Assembly (NCBI GenBank): GCA_037013685.1
Contig: CM072919.1
Span: 50,178,616 to 50,242,615, forward strand
Source: Acridotheres tristis
Lineage: Eukaryota; Chordata; Aves; Passeriformes; Sturnidae
Direction of reading: 5' to 3'
Length of the DNA stretch: 64,000 bases
Below the pieces are notes generated by a model. It had not been told where the DNA came from. It made no database searches and saw nothing but the letters and a program-made list of their open reading frames with translations. Made by a program: the position numbers and the translations under genes. Each line of letters starts with the position of its first letter. Within the stretch, counting starts at the first letter, position 1. Positions 60,661 to 64,000 of this stretch are shown here, in pieces.

Positions 60661-63600
60661 CATTATCAAAAGAAGACAGCTGAGAGAGAGGCCTCTTGTG
60701 TCTTTCTAATTGGGAATGCCTTTCAAGGTCTCCACATGTATGGTAGAGGTTTTCACAGGTTTGTGATATGTGAAGAGATAACTTTATTATTGAAAAGGCT
60801 ACAGTTCTGTTTTCATATATCTAAGGTAATTTACCAAATGACATACTGTTGGTGCAAGTACTGCACGTTTTGGTGATATGCTTGGTATATTTAAAGAGCT
60901 AATAGCATAAGTCCAGTTATGGAACAGTATTTTTGCACAAAAAATAGTACATTGAGAAAGGATTGGTCTAGCGCAGAGACAAAGCAAGGAAGTGTTTATG
61001 ACTAAGACAATGGATTTAGAACACCATTGTTTCATAACCACTTCAATCAAGTACAGATAATTTCAGTGTAAATAATTGTGTATGACTATGATTTATATTC
61101 TTTCACATCACAGTTAAACTAGAAATTCCACTTTGTTTTGCTGCTTTTCAATGATTACTGTTTGCAGAAGTTATTTATCATCAGTGCATTTAATTTTTCT
61201 GTTTCTTGAACCCTTCAGAATTTATTGGTGTTGCTGTAGAAAAGCAAATAAAACATGTTTGATTTTCTGTTTCAGGGAAATCTTGAAGAGTCTTACACTT
61301 TTGATCCTCCAGTCATTAACAGTGTTATGAGAACATTCTGGTGAGGCGGTAAGTTGGTGTAGATCTATTACTCTGATCAGTTGAATTGTCATTTCGGATT
61401 TTACTTCTATAACAATGTCCTTTAGTGTCTATCTGACAAACTTATCTTCCAGGCTGTCTTGGCAAATTCAAGAAAACTATATATCTGTGATTGATTTTAT
61501 TTTTAGGAAATCTGAATCACAGAGGCATCAGCTTATTTTTGTATTTACAGATTAACTTTATATCATATGAACAGAGGAGTTGATTCCTACATACTCAATT
61601 CCTATTTTCCAGAAATCCTAGGTTCCTACACATCTGGACATCTGGGTGATTATTGTAATTAATTCAGTAGAGCACAAGTCACTCAGGAATGCTAGATATT
61701 TTCAGGCCTCCAAATTTCAGTAATCTATTTATCAACTACTTGTCAGACTTCTTCCAGAATATTCCGTATCCACACCCATATGAGTATGATGGAATCTAAA
61801 GGCTTTTCTTTTTCTGGCTGCAAAGAAGGCTTATAGATTTAAAAGGTCACTGCAACCTGTCAATGTTCCTGGATAAGCAACTTTTACAAAGCTCTAATAA
61901 ATTACATCATAGCTTCTGGTGATCTTAGCAACACTCTAGTAACTTAGATAATACTATCTAAGTAGTATTGGGAATTTTCATCTGAAATAGGATTATTTTT
62001 AATTTTTGTATTTAAATACCAAGAGGAGACAATAGAAACAATGGTTGCTTATTTCTAGGTGTTAATAAAGTTCTGAATAATGAAGGGCCCAATGACTGTG
62101 AGTCATTGTTTCAGACACAGTTTTCTCTAAACCTTAATATACCATGTTAATTCTTTTTTTTTCAATCAAGGTTTGTGCTACTGTTGAAGCTCATGTACTG
62201 GATAAAAAATCATCTTTCAATGAAACACCATGTGGGTTTTGCTAAGATAGATACCATGTACAGGAATAGTTTTACAACACTAGTTATATACAACTGTTAT
62301 ATAAATAAGATTCATGTTTCAGAATTTAATGAGTGCAAAAAAACCTTTCAAAACTCTAGATCTCAAGCAGAATAAAGTTATATATTATTTCATATTCTAC
62401 AGACACAGAAATGGTCATTACGTTTTCTACATCAGTTGCAGAGGTAGGACCACTGATGCAGCATAGATTCTAATTCTCTGCTCTTTTTTTGTTGATATAT
62501 GGAGAATTTGAAAAGTAAACAAGAAAAATTATTTCTGATTTTAATATATGAAGTTCACCCAACCCATAGTCTGCTATTTTTAAACCAGGCAGATACTTAT
62601 TCTTACTAAGCATCTGTATGCTTTTTCTTTGTGTTATCATTAAAATATAATATCACTAACTACATTGTCATCCAAAAGAAGTGATGTCACACATGCTGTG
62701 TCTACTTATTGTGAATACCAAGAATGAAATTCCATTTTGATACAAACTTTCCTTTTCAAGGATTTTTTTCTTGAAAAAAATTTCAATGCCTTTGAAAATG
62801 TGCAACAGATTAAAGTGTGATCTAAATAATGTCATTTGGTCATCCTGTTTTCTTATTTTCTTAGCTAAAATATAACTTACTTTTATTGGAAGTAACGAAA
62901 TTATCCCATTGTGTTGGTGTTTCCTATTACAAAAATACAAGTAGTTCAGATGCAAACTAATTAATTCTCAGAACAAATTCACATTCTTAAAGTAAAATCT
63001 ATTAAATACAAAACTAATTTATTTCTGCAGTCTCTTTCACCAGTATGTGGGGTTTTTTTAAAATAAATGTGAACTATTTTTAATGTTTATATTTCACAGT
63101 TAAAGAATTCTTGATTGTCTGTGGCTAGATTCCTACTTCTTCAACATTGTAAATCTGGAATAAACATAATTTCCTAGCCTAAAATATGTCACTTTATCAA
63201 ATGTAATACACTTTCTTGAAGGAATTAATGCAATGGAAAAACAATGGGAAATTAAAAATGGAAAAAAAACCCTGCCAAAGTTACAGCAAAATTTCAGTGG
63301 TTTAATATTTGTGTTAGTTTAAAATTCTGTATTTGTGGCATAGGTATACAACAATATACAATTTTTTAACTTCCATTCATTTTAATTTCAGATGATATGA
63401 AACAAAATAAAGCCAAATTGTGAACAATATCTCTTACAGAAAGTACTTTAGCAAAACTTCATAATCATAGTAAAACCTGCTGAAAATTGATTAGAGGTTG
63501 CTTCTTTTATGTATTCTTTTAAACAGAAAGTCAGTGCTTTGTTTTCCTCTGCTTGGTGAGCACAGTTTCAGCCCTGAAAATGTCAACATAAAATTCTCCT

Positions 63601-64000
63601 TAAGGGTGAAATTTTGATAGAGCAGAAAGATAAAGCATGTCCCTCAGACTTGTGAGATTAGTGCAGATTGTGTCTCAGATTCCATATTTAAACTTGGGTG
63701 AACAGAGATATGTCTGAGGCACTTTTACAATAATTAAGATACATGCAAGAGGAGACAATACATCTTCATTATTTAGAACTAATTTGTTGTGATTGATGAA
63801 CAAGATGAAAACTCTAGATACAGGCATATAAGATGAGAACTATTATTTTTTAAATCATAGACTTAAAGGAGACAATTATTATTTTTTAAGCCTTTTATGG
63901 TGGAATTCATAATATTAATAAGAATATATGACTATTAAAGTTCTTAACACTATCAGTTCAATAGCTTGGCAAGCTAGAATTAGAATATTCAAGCTTTAAC
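60661..64000. other. AT-rich single-copy DNA with one exon-like segment
   Basis: Apart from the splice-bounded segment at 61276-61348, no gene, repeat or RNA is recognised. Small frames (60799-61050 -, 62175-62375 +, 62668-62955 -) lack recognisable domains. Confidence 0.45.
61276..61348 (+). other. Candidate exon of unknown transcript
   Basis: A pyrimidine-rich stretch ending 'gattttctgtttcag' (AG at 61274-61275) precedes a segment that is open in only one full frame, reading GNLEESYTFDPPVINSVMRT and then F and W before a TGA. Two donor-like sites follow: gtgagg at 61341 (65-bp exon, avoiding the TGA) and gtaagt at 61349 (73-bp exon). Both splice ends are good by eye, and the composition is less AT-biased than the flanks. 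I do not recognise the peptide. A 21-codon open stretch is not rare by chance, so this is tentative; it could equally be a lncRNA exon or a decoy. Confidence 0.2.

Overview
The window reads as nuclear DNA from a bird. The evidence is nine fragments of CR1-type LINEs, several ending in the ATTCTATG-like octamers of avian CR1 3' ends, and LTR segments that I recognise from bird genomes. The background is AT-rich and carries no protein-coding gene that I recognise. The species cannot be named; the LTR types fit a neoavian, perhaps a passerine, but that is inference. The block is best read as a gene desert or the inside of a very large intron. No rRNA or tRNA gene, CRISPR array, bacterial operon or intact transposon gene is visible. 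All open frames longer than about 100 codons lie in LINE or LTR relics, in low-complexity tracts, or in unremarkable AT-rich DNA.

Layout. 1-10.9 kb: single-copy AT-rich DNA with an (AATAG)n array at 1.2 kb and a compound microsatellite at 7.6 kb. 10.9-14.7 kb: a near-complete ERVL-like solo LTR, then a fragment of a second LTR-type repeat. 14.7-25.7 kb: featureless AT-rich DNA. 25.7-40.9 kb: a belt of CR1 relics in both orientations, including RT-domain pieces with frameshifts and stops. 41.4-45.3 kb: an A/C-rich tract, a second copy of the 14-kb LTR-type repeat and a (TA)n tract. 45.3-50.9 kb: AT-rich DNA with a clustered GATA hairpin and a perfect CTCF-core match. 50.9-54.7 kb: the most unusual part, a long LTR followed by a primer-binding site exactly matching the 3' end of tRNA-Gly, all enclosed by a 108-bp direct duplication of host sequence; then a G/T-rich tract and an unexplained GC-rich island. 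56.7 kb: a 150-bp (CTCTT)n array. 59.5-60.7 kb: another CR1 and a possible LTR. The rest is AT-rich DNA with one exon-like segment at 61.3 kb.

No genes act together here. What the sequence records is retroelement arrival, decay and local rearrangement. The observations most worth checking are the 108-bp duplication around the LTR-PBS fragment, the GC island at 53.9-54.66 kb, and the splice-bounded segment at 61.28 kb, which is the best candidate for a real exon but is unproven.
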